Below, in pieces: positions 7,144-15,768 of a stretch of DNA of 27,510 bases. The notes under the pieces were generated by a model, which did not search any database, was not told where the DNA came from, and was given only the letters and a program-made list of their open reading frames with translations. The translations under genes and the position numbers were made by a program. Each line of letters begins with the position of its first letter. Position 1 is the first letter of the stretch. Source of the stretch: Nitrospinota bacterium (GTDB lineage Bacteria > JADFOP01); contig JADFOP010000028.1 in assembly GCA_022562795.1 (NCBI GenBank), forward strand, positions 1-27,510, in the 5' to 3' direction.

Positions 7144-7172
7144 TGGACACTCAGCCATCGGCCTGTTACAAC
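7144..7172 (+). promoter_or_regulatory. Possible promoter for the TPR membrane protein
   Basis: TGGACA and TACAAC with a 17-base spacer, about 50 bases before the ATG at 7222. The -10 box is weak, so this is only a suggestion. Confidence 0.3.
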
Positions 7173-7221
7173 CCTGTGGTGAAGCGTGCCGCGCCAATTT
7201 GTCATGCCGACGGAGGCGCCC

Positions 7222-8382
7222 ATGACTCTGCGGGAAGACAACGAATCCTCGACACAGACGCCCCGTGAAACGGCTCCCGAACCCACCCCGCCAAGCATTC
7301 CTCTGACAGTGGCAATGCTCGCCGGCCTCATTGTCCTTACCTCCATTGCCTGGCGGGTAGACTCCAGACTGCACTCCAGCCTATTCAAGAAACCTGCTAC
7401 CGCCGTGGCACGTGTCGGGCGAACCGAGGTCGCCAAGGAGCCCCTCATCGAGGACCTCCCCCGGCCGGAGCAGAAAGCGGAAGAACCCCCCGTCGCCCCA
7501 GAGGAGCAATTCGCCCCAGAGGAACGTTTCGCCCCAGAGGAGCGTTTCGCCCCCGAAGATATGAAACCCCCTGTCGCCGAGGGGGCGCCACTTACAGAGG
7601 CCGACCGCTATTTTTTGCAAGCGACAAGCGACTACGAGGCCAAGGACTACAAGGCGGCAGCGGAGGCGCTTCGCCAAGGGCTCGCCCTGGAGCCCGACAA
7701 CACCGTCCAGCAGGCAATGTTCGCAATGGTGCTCTCGTACCAGGAGAGGTGGGCTGAGTCGGCTGAGGCATACCGCAAGGCCCTCAAAGGGCAGCCTAAC
7801 GACGCGCTGCTCCACCTCGGGTTGGGCGTGGCCCTCCACCGCCAGGAGCGGCCTCAGGAGGCCGTGGAGAGCATGGAGCGGGCAGTGGCCCTCAATCCCG
7901 AGCTGGAGGAAGCTCATCGGATGTTGGAATTCCTGACCCGAGAGCCGGAAGGGACGCTAGAGAAGGTTTGGTTTGAACACAACGTCCAGATTAAGGGATG
8001 GGAGGGATTTTGGATTCACGCAGCCTGCACGGCCAACTTCTGGAATAAACGCCAGGGTGTGCTACGGGTGGCCTTCTATCACGAGGACGGACGGCCGGTC
8101 TACGGCATCTTCTCCAATTTTGTCCTCACCAACGGCCAGGCGGTTATTGAAGGGCACTTTACACCACCCCACCGAAAGACACGGTATAAGGACCTCCACC
8201 TCTTTTTTCCCTATAAAGGGCTACGCCTCGGCGAAGGCGATCATCGCCTAAAAGCCCAATTGGAACTGGAGGGTCCAACAGGAGGGGTTCTCGCAACGCA
8301 GTGGGCGTCGATCATGCTGGAAGTGCTGGAGACAGCCTATAATGGGGCGGTGGAAGAGGCTCGCTCCTCGTCTGTTCCTTAA
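7222..8382 (+). CDS. Membrane-anchored TPR protein with a C-terminal beta domain
   Basis: About 386 residues from the ATG at 7222, chosen because GGAGG lies five bases before it; two in-frame ATGs further upstream lack a site. There is one membrane helix (about residues 27-45, IPLTVAMLAGLIVLTSIAW) after a short cytosolic tail. A Pro/Glu-rich stalk contains a tandem FAPEER repeat (about 91-113). Then come three TPR units (about 125-235; e.g. AAEALRQGLALEPDN, AESAEAYRKALKGQPND, QEAVESMERAVALNPE). The last 140 residues look like a beta-rich domain (VWFEHNVQIKGWEGFWIHA) that I cannot name. It probably scaffolds proteins outside the inner membrane. It converges on fabH with only seven bases between the stop codons. 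Confidence 0.8.
   Translation: MTLREDNESSTQTPRETAPEPTPPSIPLTVAMLAGLIVLTSIAWRVDSRLHSSLFKKPATAVARVGRTEVAKEPLIEDLPRPEQKAEEPPVAPEEQFAPEERFAPEERFAPEDMKPPVAEGAPLTEADRYFLQATSDYEAKDYKAAAEALRQGLALEPDNTVQQAMFAMVLSYQERWAESAEAYRKALKGQPNDALLHLGLGVALHRQERPQEAVESMERAVALNPELEEAHRMLEFLTREPEGTLEKVWFEHNVQIKGWEGFWIHAACTANFWNKRQGVLRVAFYHEDGRPVYGIFSNFVLTNGQAVIEGHFTPPHRKTRYKDLHLFFPYKGLRLGEGDHRLKAQLELEGPTGGVLATQWASIMLEVLETAYNGAVEEARSSSVP
7492..7560 (+). repeat. 18-bp in-frame tandem repeat
   Basis: Nearly four copies of an 18-base unit (TTCGCCCCAGAGGAGCGT) at 7492-7509, 7510-7527, 7528-7545 and a partial copy at 7546-7560. They encode FAPEER repeats in the stalk of the TPR membrane protein. Copy number could vary between strains without breaking the frame. 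Confidence 0.85.
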
Positions 8383-8389
8383 CTTGTAG

Positions 8390-9388
8390 TTAGACCGCCC
8401 AGCGCAAGACGTTCGCAGCCCAGGCCAGCCCCCCACCGAACCCCAGCAGCCCCACGATGTCGCCCTTCTTAATCTTCCCGAGCCGAACCGCCTCATCGAG
8501 GGTCACGGCAATGGAAGCGGCCGCCGTATTGGCGTACTTTTCGATGGTCATGTGGGTTTGGTCCATCGTCATGCCAAGGAAGTCGACGATGTGCTCGATG
8601 ATGTTGACGTTGGCCTGGTGCGTGATGATGAAGTCAAGGTCTTCGCGGCTAAGCCCGGCCTTCTTCAGGCAGGCGTCCATCCCGTGGGGAACGATACCCG
8701 TGGCGAAATCCCAGACGGCCTTGCCATCCATACGGAAGTAATTCTCCCGATTCGCGATGGTCTCCTCGCTCGATGGCCTGGCAGCCGCTCCGGCCAGCAC
8801 CTTAATGACGTCGGCCTTGGAGCCGTCGGCCCGCATGTAGTTGGAAATAAGCCCGTATCCCTCATCAACGGGCCTCAGTAGCACCGCCCCGGCCCCGTCG
8901 CCGAAGTAGACGCAGCTCGTACGGTCAGTGAAGTCGAGGATACGGCTGTATGCCTCGGCGCCAATCACCAGCACGGTTTCATGAGACCCATCGGCCACAA
9001 AGGCGCTCCCAACAGCGAGGGCATGGTTAAATCCGCTGCAGACGGTGTTGACGTCGAAGGCGCCCGCGTTCATCGCCCCAATCTTTCCCTGGGTTACACA
9101 GGCAGTAGGCGGCTGGATGTGGTCGGGCGAGGAGGTAGCGACAATCATCAACTCCACCTCCATGGGGTCGACACCCGCATCCTCAAGGCATCGCATAGCC
9201 GCCCGTGAGGCAAGGTCAGAAGTCGTATCCTCAGGGTCGATGATGCGCCTAGCGTGGATGCCGGTCCTCTCGCGGATCCACTCGTCCGTAGTATCGATCA
9301 ATTTTTCGAAGTCTTTGTTCGGCATGATGTGGTCAGGGACGTATGCCCCCGTGGCCACAATTCCAACAGATCTTAGTGCCCCGGGCAT
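8390..9388 (-). CDS. fabH: Beta-ketoacyl-ACP synthase III (FabH-type)
   Basis: 332 residues with the complete KAS III triad: C117 in NTVCSGF, H257 in ITHQAN and N287 in KYANTAA. The N-terminal DEWIRERTGIHARR and C-terminal GLLGFGGGLAWA blocks are typical. FabH condenses acetyl-CoA with malonyl-ACP to start fatty acid synthesis in the cytosol. It is not in a fab cluster but stands next to an acyl-CoA operon (mutase, Ccr, dehydrogenases) on the same strand. It may therefore use another starter such as butyryl- or branched acyl-CoA, or make a specialised product; that part is inference. It has its own promoter (9426-9454) and an excellent AAGGAGGT site before the ATG. Confidence 0.92.
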   Translation of the reverse strand: MPGALRSVGIVATGAYVPDHIMPNKDFEKLIDTTDEWIRERTGIHARRIIDPEDTTSDLASRAAMRCLEDAGVDPMEVELMIVATSSPDHIQPPTACVTQGKIGAMNAGAFDVNTVCSGFNHALAVGSAFVADGSHETVLVIGAEAYSRILDFTDRTSCVYFGDGAGAVLLRPVDEGYGLISNYMRADGSKADVIKVLAGAAARPSSEETIANRENYFRMDGKAVWDFATGIVPHGMDACLKKAGLSREDLDFIITHQANVNIIEHIVDFLGMTMDQTHMTIEKYANTAAASIAVTLDEAVRLGKIKKGDIVGLLGFGGGLAWAANVLRWAV

Positions 9389-9425
9389 GGCGCTACCTCC
9401 TTAAATCAGAGTAGAGGTTACAGCC

Positions 9426-9454
9426 AATATAACACGGTTTGGGCGTAAATTCAA
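9426..9454 (-). promoter_or_regulatory. Promoter of fabH
   Basis: Minus strand TTGAAT (9454-9449), a 17-base spacer and TATATT (9431-9426), about 38 bases before the ATG, with AAGGAGGT between. Confidence 0.65.
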
Positions 9455-9519
9455 GGCTCTATAAGCCTTTTTAAAGATTAGTGAAATATGGATTATCACT
9501 TATCCTCTTCCTGCTGATT

Positions 9520-9540
9520 GGGAGGTTTAATGAACCTCCC
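9520..9540 (-). terminator. Perfect hairpin after the acyl-CoA operon
   Basis: GGGAGGTT and AACCTCCC form a perfect 8-bp stem with a 5-base loop, 36 bases past the stop of the 3-hydroxyacyl-CoA dehydrogenase gene. There is no T-run, so it may stabilise the mRNA 3' end or work with Rho rather than be a classical terminator. Confidence 0.4.
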
Positions 9541-9576
9541 TTCGGCGTAATCGGTATTTGTCTTAATAATATTCGC

Positions 9577-10485
9577 CTAAGGGCTTTTGAAGCCCCGCAC
9601 CAGTTCCTCATTTGGGGCCGGCGGCTTGGCGGTATAGTCGTAGAAGCCGCGGCCCCCTTTGCGCCCGACGAAACCGAGCGTCAGCATTCGGTTCAGCAGC
9701 TCCGGAGGGGCGAAGGCCTCGCTTCGATACTCCTCGTATAGATTGCTGGCCATGGCGTGGACGACGTCGATGCCGATGTAGTCGATCAGTTCAAAGGGAC
9801 CCATCGGCATCCCAGCAGCCTCGCGCATGGCGGTATCGAAATCGGCGATGGTCCCCAGGCCACGCTCCAGAAGACGGACGGCATCCAACAGGTAAGGCGC
9901 CAGAAGACGATTGACCATGAAGCCTCGGGAGTCGCGCACGACGATGGGTGTTTTGCCAAGTTCGAGCATGAAAGCCCTGACCGTCTCGACCACGGCAGGG
10001 TCGGTCTCTACGGTCGGGACCACCTCGACGAGCCCCATCACCACCGGGGGGTTGAAGAAGTGACAACCTAGAAAGCGCCGCCTCCGCTCCTCGCCCGTCG
10101 CACTGGCCAGGGACGTGATCGATAGGGTCGAGGTGTTGCTCGCCAAGATTGCCTCGGGGCCGAGACGCTCATCAAGCGTGCGGAAGAGGGTCTTCTTCGT
10201 CTCCAGATCCTCCACGATGGACTCAACCACCAGCCCGCAGCCTTTCAAATCGTCAAGGGTCGCCGTGTACGAGAGGTTTGCAACCACGGTATCGCGCACC
10301 TCGGCCTCGAGCCGCCCCGTGTCGACGGCCTTGGCCATGCGCCCCTCCACGCGGTCCCGAAGAGAGTCCACCTCCCCACCAGTGGCCTTCACAAGGACCG
10401 TCGGCGTCCCCACTTGGGCGACCACCTGAGCAATGCCGCTTCCCATGAGCCCGGAGCCAACGATGCCAACCTTTGAGATGGTCAT
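9577..10485 (-). CDS. 3-hydroxyacyl-CoA (3-hydroxybutyryl-CoA) dehydrogenase
   Basis: 302 residues from the ATG at 10485, the normal length for the single-function enzyme. A longer in-frame reading upstream only overlaps the mutase gene. The NAD-binding loop GIVGSGLMGSGIAQ is at residues 7-20. The catalytic region has ASNTSTLSI (S116) and GCHFFNPPVVMGLVEVV (H142, N145), and the C-terminal 3HCDH domain has RGFMVNRLLAPYLLDAV and PMGPFELIDYIGIDV. It interconverts 3-hydroxybutyryl-CoA-type substrates and acetoacetyl-CoA with NAD(P). Start and upstream stop overlap as ATGA, coupling it to the B12 subunit. In this operon it could supply crotonyl-CoA precursors to the carboxylase/reductase. Confidence 0.92.
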   Translation of the reverse strand: MTISKVGIVGSGLMGSGIAQVVAQVGTPTVLVKATGGEVDSLRDRVEGRMAKAVDTGRLEAEVRDTVVANLSYTATLDDLKGCGLVVESIVEDLETKKTLFRTLDERLGPEAILASNTSTLSITSLASATGEERRRRFLGCHFFNPPVVMGLVEVVPTVETDPAVVETVRAFMLELGKTPIVVRDSRGFMVNRLLAPYLLDAVRLLERGLGTIADFDTAMREAAGMPMGPFELIDYIGIDVVHAMASNLYEEYRSEAFAPPELLNRMLTLGFVGRKGGRGFYDYTAKPPAPNEELVRGFKSP

Positions 10486-10925
10486 GACCGGTCCGTCCTC
10501 CAGCCCACCTCTTCGGCCTCCCGCTTCGCCTCGGCCAAGCGGCAGCATTCCTTGACGACCGAATCCAGAGAATCCTCTTGACCGAAGACCATAGCAACCC
10601 CGAGCGCCGAGAGGGCGTCGTAATCTTTCCTGGGGACGACCCCCCCAATGACGACGGGCACATCCTCCATGCCCTCCTCTTTCAGGCGTTTCGCGAGATC
10701 GGCGCACACGCTCTTATGGGCTCCGGAGAGGAGGGAGAGCCCGATGAGGTCCACATCCTCTTGGACAGCCGCCTGGACGATGGCCTCCACGTTCGAGCGC
10801 AACCCTGTGTATATGACCTCCATCCCCGCCTCCCGAAGCGCCCTGGCTATCACCTTGGCCCCCCGGTCATGGCCGTCGAGACCGGGTTTGGCCACCAGAA
10901 CTCTCAGCGGACGCTCGACGCGCAT
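10482..10925 (-). CDS. Cobalamin-binding small subunit of acyl-CoA mutase
   Basis: 147 residues forming one B12-binding Rossmann domain with the base-off signature: DGHDRG (D17, H19, G22; H19 would be the cobalt ligand), SLL (S64-L66) and VVIGGVVP (G94-G95). It fits the separate C-terminal domain of methylmalonyl- or isobutyryl-CoA mutases. It carries adenosylcobalamin and works with the large subunit encoded 15 bases upstream. GAGGAG lies close before the ATG. No cobalamin riboswitch, chaperone (MeaB) or epimerase gene is in the window, so those must lie elsewhere. Confidence 0.93.
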   Translation of the reverse strand: MRVERPLRVLVAKPGLDGHDRGAKVIARALREAGMEVIYTGLRSNVEAIVQAAVQEDVDLIGLSLLSGAHKSVCADLAKRLKEEGMEDVPVVIGGVVPRKDYDALSALGVAMVFGQEDSLDSVVKECCRLAEAKREAEEVGWRTDRS

Positions 10926-10940
10926 TTGCTCCTCACTCGG

Positions 10941-12548
10941 TTAATAGCTCGTCAGCGGAATGTAGGCCCCGAAAACCTTCAGGAAGACCCCCATCATTTC
11001 GCCCACGGTGGCGTACGCCTTTACGCACTCGACCAGAGGGGGCAACGTGTTGGCCCCGGTGCGAGCCGCCTCTTCCAGAGCCGTTAATGTCCGGGCAACG
11101 GCCGTGCCGTCTCTGCCGTTGCGTACATCCTGGAGGCTTGATACCTGTCCCTGCTCAATGTTGCTATCCATCTCATAGATTTCCATATCCGCCGGGGGCT
11201 CCCCCGACCCGAAGCGGTTGACCCCGACAATCACCCGCTCGCCGGAGCCAACGGCCCGCTCGTGCTCGCTGGCCCGCTCGGCGATGCGCTGCTGGATGTA
11301 TCCGGACTTGAGACACTCGACCATGCCCCCGCGGGCCTCTATCTCGTCCATCACCTCGACGATAGCCTCTTCCATCGCATCGGTGAGGCCCTCCACGAAA
11401 TAGCTCCCTCCAAGCGGGTCCGGGGTGTTCGGAATGTCGGTCTCGTAGGCCACGATCTGCTGGATGCGCAGGGAGGTCCTGGCGCTCTCCTCGGTAGGAA
11501 TAGCGAAGGCCTCATCGTAGGCGGCCGTGAAGACGCTCTGAAGCCCCGCGCAGGCCACCGCCATCATCTCAATAGTAAGCCTGGCGATGTTGTTGAGCGG
11601 CTCCTGCTTGGTCAGTGAGTGGCCGCCACATACACAGGCGGCCCGCAACATCCAGCTCTTGGGGTCTTTGGCCCCGAACTCCTCACGCATTATCCGGGCC
11701 CACATGCGCCGTCCTGCCCGGTATTTGGCCACTTCCTCAAAAAAGTTGGTATAGGTGTAGAAGAACCACGAGAGCTGGGGCGCGAAGGCATCGACATCGA
11801 GGCCCCGGTCCAGGGCCGCCCGCACGTACGCCTTGCCGTCGGCCAGGGTGTATGCCATCTCCTCGACCGGCGTGGCCCCTGCGTCGCGGAAGTGGCTCGC
11901 AATTGAGATGGGATTGAAGGCCGGCATCTCTGTTGCGCAGTACTCGATGCAGTCCACCACCAGCTTCATGCTCGGGTCGACCGGCAGGACCCAGGCCCCG
12001 CGCGCGCCGAACTCTTTCAAGATGTCGTTTTGAACTGTGCCGCGCAGCCGGCTCGGAGGGACCCCCTGGGCGTCGCCCACGGCCTGGTACATGGCGAGCA
12101 GAATCGGAGCTGTGGCGTTGATTGTGAAAGACGTGGAGACCTTATCGAGCGGAATGCCCTCAAATATCTGCTCCATGTCCCTAAGCGAGTCGATGGCGAC
12201 CCCGACCCGGCCCACCTCGCCGGAAGCCTCTGGCGCGTCGGAGTCGTAGCCGAGCTGGGTCGGCAGGTCGAGCGCCACCGAGAGTCCCGTCTGTCCCTCA
12301 TCGAGCAGGTAGCGGAACCGTTCGTTGGTCTCCAGAGCGGTGCCCATCCCCGCGTATTGGCGCATGGTCCACATCCGCCCGCGGTACATCGTCGGATAAA
12401 TACCCCGGGTATAGGGGTACTGGCCCGGGTCGCCGAGCTTTTCCGAGTACTGATCGGGCGGCATGGCTTCTGGCCCGTACAGCGGCCCGATGGGAAGCCC
12501 GCTACGCGTCGAAAACTTCTCCTCCTTGGGATCCTCGTTCTCGCTCAT
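10941..12548 (-). CDS. Acyl-CoA mutase large subunit, methylmalonyl-CoA mutase type
   Basis: 535 residues, i.e. the TIM-barrel substrate domain without the B12 domain. Typical blocks include YPYTRGIYPTMYRGRMWTMR, GLSVALDLPTQLGYDSD, TVQNDILKEF and EMAYTLADGKAYVRA. The residue that distinguishes mutases is Tyr in RQYAG (Y65), and the second is Arg in GARGAW (R183). From memory, methylmalonyl-CoA mutase has Tyr/Arg here, while isobutyryl-CoA mutase has Phe/Gln. A dicarboxylic acyl-CoA (methylmalonyl- or ethylmalonyl-CoA) is therefore the likelier substrate. It needs adenosylcobalamin on the small subunit. It sits between the acyl-CoA dehydrogenase (42 bases) and the small subunit in the ccr operon. 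Confidence 0.92.
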   Translation of the reverse strand: MSENEDPKEEKFSTRSGLPIGPLYGPEAMPPDQYSEKLGDPGQYPYTRGIYPTMYRGRMWTMRQYAGMGTALETNERFRYLLDEGQTGLSVALDLPTQLGYDSDAPEASGEVGRVGVAIDSLRDMEQIFEGIPLDKVSTSFTINATAPILLAMYQAVGDAQGVPPSRLRGTVQNDILKEFGARGAWVLPVDPSMKLVVDCIEYCATEMPAFNPISIASHFRDAGATPVEEMAYTLADGKAYVRAALDRGLDVDAFAPQLSWFFYTYTNFFEEVAKYRAGRRMWARIMREEFGAKDPKSWMLRAACVCGGHSLTKQEPLNNIARLTIEMMAVACAGLQSVFTAAYDEAFAIPTEESARTSLRIQQIVAYETDIPNTPDPLGGSYFVEGLTDAMEEAIVEVMDEIEARGGMVECLKSGYIQQRIAERASEHERAVGSGERVIVGVNRFGSGEPPADMEIYEMDSNIEQGQVSSLQDVRNGRDGTAVARTLTALEEAARTGANTLPPLVECVKAYATVGEMMGVFLKVFGAYIPLTSY

Positions 12549-12590
12549 AGAGCCTCCTCAAGGGCATCTCTCGCCTGCGCCTCTCCCTCC

Positions 12591-13751
12591 TTAATCCAAT
12601 ATGCGTCTGGCGATGACCTCGCGTTGAATCTCGCTCGTTCCTTCGAAGACCCGAAAAAGGCGCCCGTCTCGCCAGTAGCGGCTGACCGAGTATTCCTTGG
12701 AGTAGCCGTAGCCCCCGTGAATCTGGAGGGCGCTGCTGGTAACCCGCTCGACCATATCCGAGGCGTAGAGCTTCGCCATGCCAGCCTCTAGGTCGCACCG
12801 CTGACCCGAGTCCTTGCGTGCTGCGGCGAAGTAGGTCAGCTGTCGGGCCGCCTCGATCTCGGTGGCCATATCGGCCAGCATGTGTCGTATGGCCTGGAAC
12901 TGAGAGATCGGCTGATCAAATTGGACTCGTTCCTTAGCGTACTGCTTGGCGAGATCGTAGGCCCCTTGAGCCACGCCGACCGCCCGGGCCGCCGTCTGAA
13001 TGCGGGCCGCCTCGTAGGTAGCCATGAGCTGGTAGAAGCCCTGGTTTTCCTGGTCTCCTATGAGATTGGCCGCCGGGACAGGAAGCTCCTCGAAGGCCAG
13101 GCTGTAAGAGCGCATCCCGTAGTAGCCGATTGTCGGGATGTGCTCGCCAGACAACTGCGGCGGATCAAAGCCTTCGACCGGCTCCTTCTCGACGAGAAAG
13201 AGCGACAGCCCCTTGTGGCGCTTGGAGTAATCGGGGTCGGTGCGTGCCAGGACACAGAGAAGATGGGCCCGATTGGCCATAGTGCACCAGGTCTTGGCGC
13301 CCGTCAGGAGGTAGTTGTCGCCGTCCTTGACGGCCCGGCACTTCATTCCACCGGTATCGCTGCCGTAATCCGGCTCGGTAAAGGCCGCGGCGCTCAAGAC
13401 CTCGCCGCTGGCCAGCCCCGGCAACCAGCGCTCCTTTTGTTCCTCCGTCCCGTGGGCCAGCAGAAGCGCCCCCGTGATGAGGTTGCGGGTCATGACGCTT
13501 CCCACGCTGAGCCAGCCCCGTGAGAGCTCCTCGGCGACCAGGGCGAGGCTCACGTAATCCATCCCGCTGCCCCCGTACTCAGGCGGGAAGACGAGGCCGA
13601 AGTAGCCGAGCTTGCCCAGGGCCTTCAGCAGCCCCTCCGGGATCTCCTTCTCCTCCTGGTAATACTCATCGGCGATGGGCAGAACCTCGCCCTCTGTAAA
13701 CTTCCGGACGGAGCGGCGAACCTCCTCATGTTCCGCCGTCAATAAACTCAT
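12591..13751 (-). CDS. Acyl-CoA dehydrogenase
   Basis: 386 residues, the usual length of short/medium-chain enzymes. FAD and substrate motifs: AAAFTEPDYGSDTGG, GAKTWCTMANRAH, QFDQPISQFQAIRH and QIHGGYGYSKEY. The catalytic base is Glu in RVFEGTSEIQ (E370). It oxidises an acyl-CoA at the alpha-beta position in the cytosol and passes electrons to ETF, whose genes and membrane outlet lie divergently at 15837-19633. Its place between ccr and the mutase would suit butyryl-CoA or methylsuccinyl-CoA. It lacks the N-terminal extension of known methylsuccinyl-CoA dehydrogenases, so the substrate is open. Confidence 0.93.
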   Translation of the reverse strand: MSLLTAEHEEVRRSVRKFTEGEVLPIADEYYQEEKEIPEGLLKALGKLGYFGLVFPPEYGGSGMDYVSLALVAEELSRGWLSVGSVMTRNLITGALLLAHGTEEQKERWLPGLASGEVLSAAAFTEPDYGSDTGGMKCRAVKDGDNYLLTGAKTWCTMANRAHLLCVLARTDPDYSKRHKGLSLFLVEKEPVEGFDPPQLSGEHIPTIGYYGMRSYSLAFEELPVPAANLIGDQENQGFYQLMATYEAARIQTAARAVGVAQGAYDLAKQYAKERVQFDQPISQFQAIRHMLADMATEIEAARQLTYFAAARKDSGQRCDLEAGMAKLYASDMVERVTSSALQIHGGYGYSKEYSVSRYWRDGRLFRVFEGTSEIQREVIARRILD

Positions 13752-13816
13752 CTCAATCTACCCCCCGGCCCGCTCCTTACGCCTATTCGGAGCTTCCTAT
13801 TCTTATTCTTAAAGCC

Positions 13817-15079
13817 CTACGGCTGGCTCTGGCGAACTTCCTCCAGGGTTTTTAGCCCCGCAGTTCTGGCCTGCACGAGAATGGCCATATTGCCGCTCGG
13901 GTGGAGGTTGTCGTGCATAAGCTGATGGCACGCCCCCGTATCAGCAAACTCAAAGACCCGCGAGAGGCACGGGTTCACCTTCCCGGCGATGACCAGATCG
14001 TTGATTCCTTTGGCCTGATCGTCGTTGGCGAAGTGTGAGCCCTGAAGCCTTTTTTGCCGCATCCAGTGGTAGCGCAGATCCACCGTGGCGTTGTAGCCGG
14101 TGGTGCCCGCGCAGATTACCACCATCCCCCCCGTATCGCAGACGAAAATCGAGGTGGGGATGGTGGCTTCGCCGGGGTGCTCGAAGACGATCCGTGGGCT
14201 TATCCGCTCGCCCAGGACGTCCCAGAGGGCCTTGCCGAACGCCCGGGCCCCTTTGAACCACACGCCGTAGGCCTCGTCGTCCTTCCAGTGAGGGAGCATC
14301 CCCCAGTGGTCGAAGTTCTTGCGGTTGATTACCCCGACGGCGCCCAGATTGGTACAGAAGTCAATCTTGTCGTCGCTGGAGACAACGGCTACGGCCCGTC
14401 CGCCGGCGGCTTTGACAACCTGGACCGCCATGCAACCAAGCCCGCCAGCCCCGCCCCAGACCAGCACCACATCGCCCTCTTTGACCTCGTTCTCTGACCA
14501 GCCGTGTAGCATCCGGTAGGCGGTTGCCCCGACCAGCATGAAGGCCGCCGCCTCCTCCCATGTAAGGTCAGGCGGTTTGGGCAGGCACATATGGTCCTGG
14601 ACCTTGGCTAGCTGGGCGAAACTGCCGTAGTTGATCTCGTAGCCCCAAATTCTCATTGAGGGTGAGAGGCAGGGGTCTTTGCCGGCAACGACGTGGGGGT
14701 CGTCGTGGTTCCACCATCCGCAGTGGACCACCACCTCGTCGCCCACCTTGAAGTTTGTGACCTCATCGCCCACCGCCCATACCACGCCAGAGGCGTCGGA
14801 GCCGCCAATGTGGAAATCCTCCGGCTCCCCGCCCTTTTGCCGAGCAGCGATGACGTCTACCGGCGAGCCCAGCGCGGCCCAGACGTTATTATAGTTGACC
14901 CCGGCGGCCATGACCATGACCAGGACCTCCCGTGGCCCGATTGAAGGGACAGGGATTTCCTCCTGGGCGAACGCCTTGGAGGGCTCCCCGAAGCGATCCT
15001 GGCGGATGACTTGTGCGAGCATCCTCTCGGGAACCACCCCGATCTCGGGAATCTCTCCTAGTTCGTAGAGTGGCTTCAT
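13817..15079 (-). CDS. ccr: Crotonyl-CoA carboxylase/reductase
   Basis: 420 residues; a medium-chain reductase of the Ccr family. Characteristic stretches are [63 protein letters not shown] (NADPH loop), [33 protein letters not shown] and [11 protein letters not shown]. Residues expected in the CO2 pocket (N62/N64, E148, H349) are present. The enzyme reductively carboxylates crotonyl-CoA to ethylmalonyl-CoA with NADPH. That is the key step of the ethylmalonyl-CoA pathway of acetyl-CoA assimilation, or of extender-unit supply. It is the first gene of a five-gene operon with AAGGAG before the ATG. Similarity to R. sphaeroides Ccr is high over the whole length as recalled. Confidence 0.95.
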   Translation of the reverse strand: MKPLYELGEIPEIGVVPERMLAQVIRQDRFGEPSKAFAQEEIPVPSIGPREVLVMVMAAGVNYNNVWAALGSPVDVIAARQKGGEPEDFHIGGSDASGVVWAVGDEVTNFKVGDEVVVHCGWWNHDDPHVVAGKDPCLSPSMRIWGYEINYGSFAQLAKVQDHMCLPKPPDLTWEEAAAFMLVGATAYRMLHGWSENEVKEGDVVLVWGGAGGLGCMAVQVVKAAGGRAVAVVSSDDKIDFCTNLGAVGVINRKNFDHWGMLPHWKDDEAYGVWFKGARAFGKALWDVLGERISPRIVFEHPGEATIPTSIFVCDTGGMVVICAGTTGYNATVDLRYHWMRQKRLQGSHFANDDQAKGINDLVIAGKVNPCLSRVFEFADTGACHQLMHDNLHPSGNMAILVQARTAGLKTLEEVRQSQP

Positions 15080-15389
15080 GCGGGTCGTCTCCTTCGTCCG
15101 TGGTCATTCTCCGACCGAGCCGCGCCGCAGAGGCTCAGTCCCAGTCGGATTCGGCGGATGGTAGCGCCCTCCCGGGCCCGAGCCCCAGATTCAGCCGCAT
15201 GAAGCGACCATAGGCGCAGCCTCGGCTGAAGTGAATATCGTCCGCTCGCTTCCCGTGTTGAGAATCCCAAACCATGGAAACGCATTGACCACAAGTTCAG
15301 TTTTGGCACACAAAGCTAATTGAATCCCCCGGTGGGGTAAAATGCGGTTGCATTCGTAATGATACAGGATTCTTAGCGTTATGGCTACG

Positions 15390-15491
15390 GGAATTTTTGG
15401 GATTTTTTGGATTTCTGAGAATTTTTAGAAATCGCGGAAAATCGCGGAAATTTGAATATTCGGAAATTCGCGGAAATTCGCGGAAAATCGG
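15390..15491. repeat. Phased A/T-tract repeat, about 10-bp period
   Basis: A run of degenerate 10-base units: first GAATTTTTGG and GATTTTTTGG, then AATCGCGGAA twice and AAATTCGCGG twice, ending AAAATCGGG. AT tracts recur about once per helical turn, a pattern that bends DNA. The composition is quite unlike the GC-rich surroundings. Confidence 0.7.
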
Positions 15492-15586
15492 GCCGTCAGG
15501 GAGCTTGAACGGTCAATGGGGCAATCTCCTCTATTTGTGAATAATATGTGCTGGACGATCTGTCGAGACACGGTTTACCCCTGTCC

Positions 15587-15669
15587 GAATTAAACGGGGT
15601 AGTCGGGGTGGCCCCTCACCCCGACACCTTATTAGGCGGGGTCAGGGGCGACCCCGACTACCCTTAATT
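15587..15669. repeat. Long inverted repeat of the GGGTAGTCGGGG family
   Basis: Two 26-base arms, 15597-15622 and 15638-15663, are inverted copies with two mismatches around a 15-base centre. The outer flanks GAATTAA and TTAATTC extend the pairing. The right arm is identical (as reverse complement) to 58-83. There is no ORF inside, so it would be a non-autonomous palindromic element, able to form a cruciform or a very stable RNA hairpin. Confidence 0.8.
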
Positions 15670-15738
15670 CCGTACACACAACTCGCCCCAATCCATTATC
15701 GTGGAGCGGCCAGAGCAAAGATTCCCGCCATATTCCTC

Positions 15739-15768
15739 TTGAATCCCCCCGTCGGCCCAAGATATTAT
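15739..15768 (+). promoter_or_regulatory. Candidate promoter of the etf operon
   Basis: TTGAAT and TATTAT with an 18-base spacer, about 70 bases before the TTG start of etfB. The sequence around it is AT-rich, but other -10-like boxes overlap. Confidence 0.35.

Noticed and set aside
9481-9741. 86-codon plus-strand ORF with a hydrophobic start
   Set aside because: More than half lies antisense within the 3-hydroxyacyl-CoA dehydrogenase gene, its composition follows the antisense strand, and there is no ribosome site.
15080-15360. Cobalamin riboswitch before the B12-mutase operon
   Set aside because: No B12-box-like core was found in the ccr leader.
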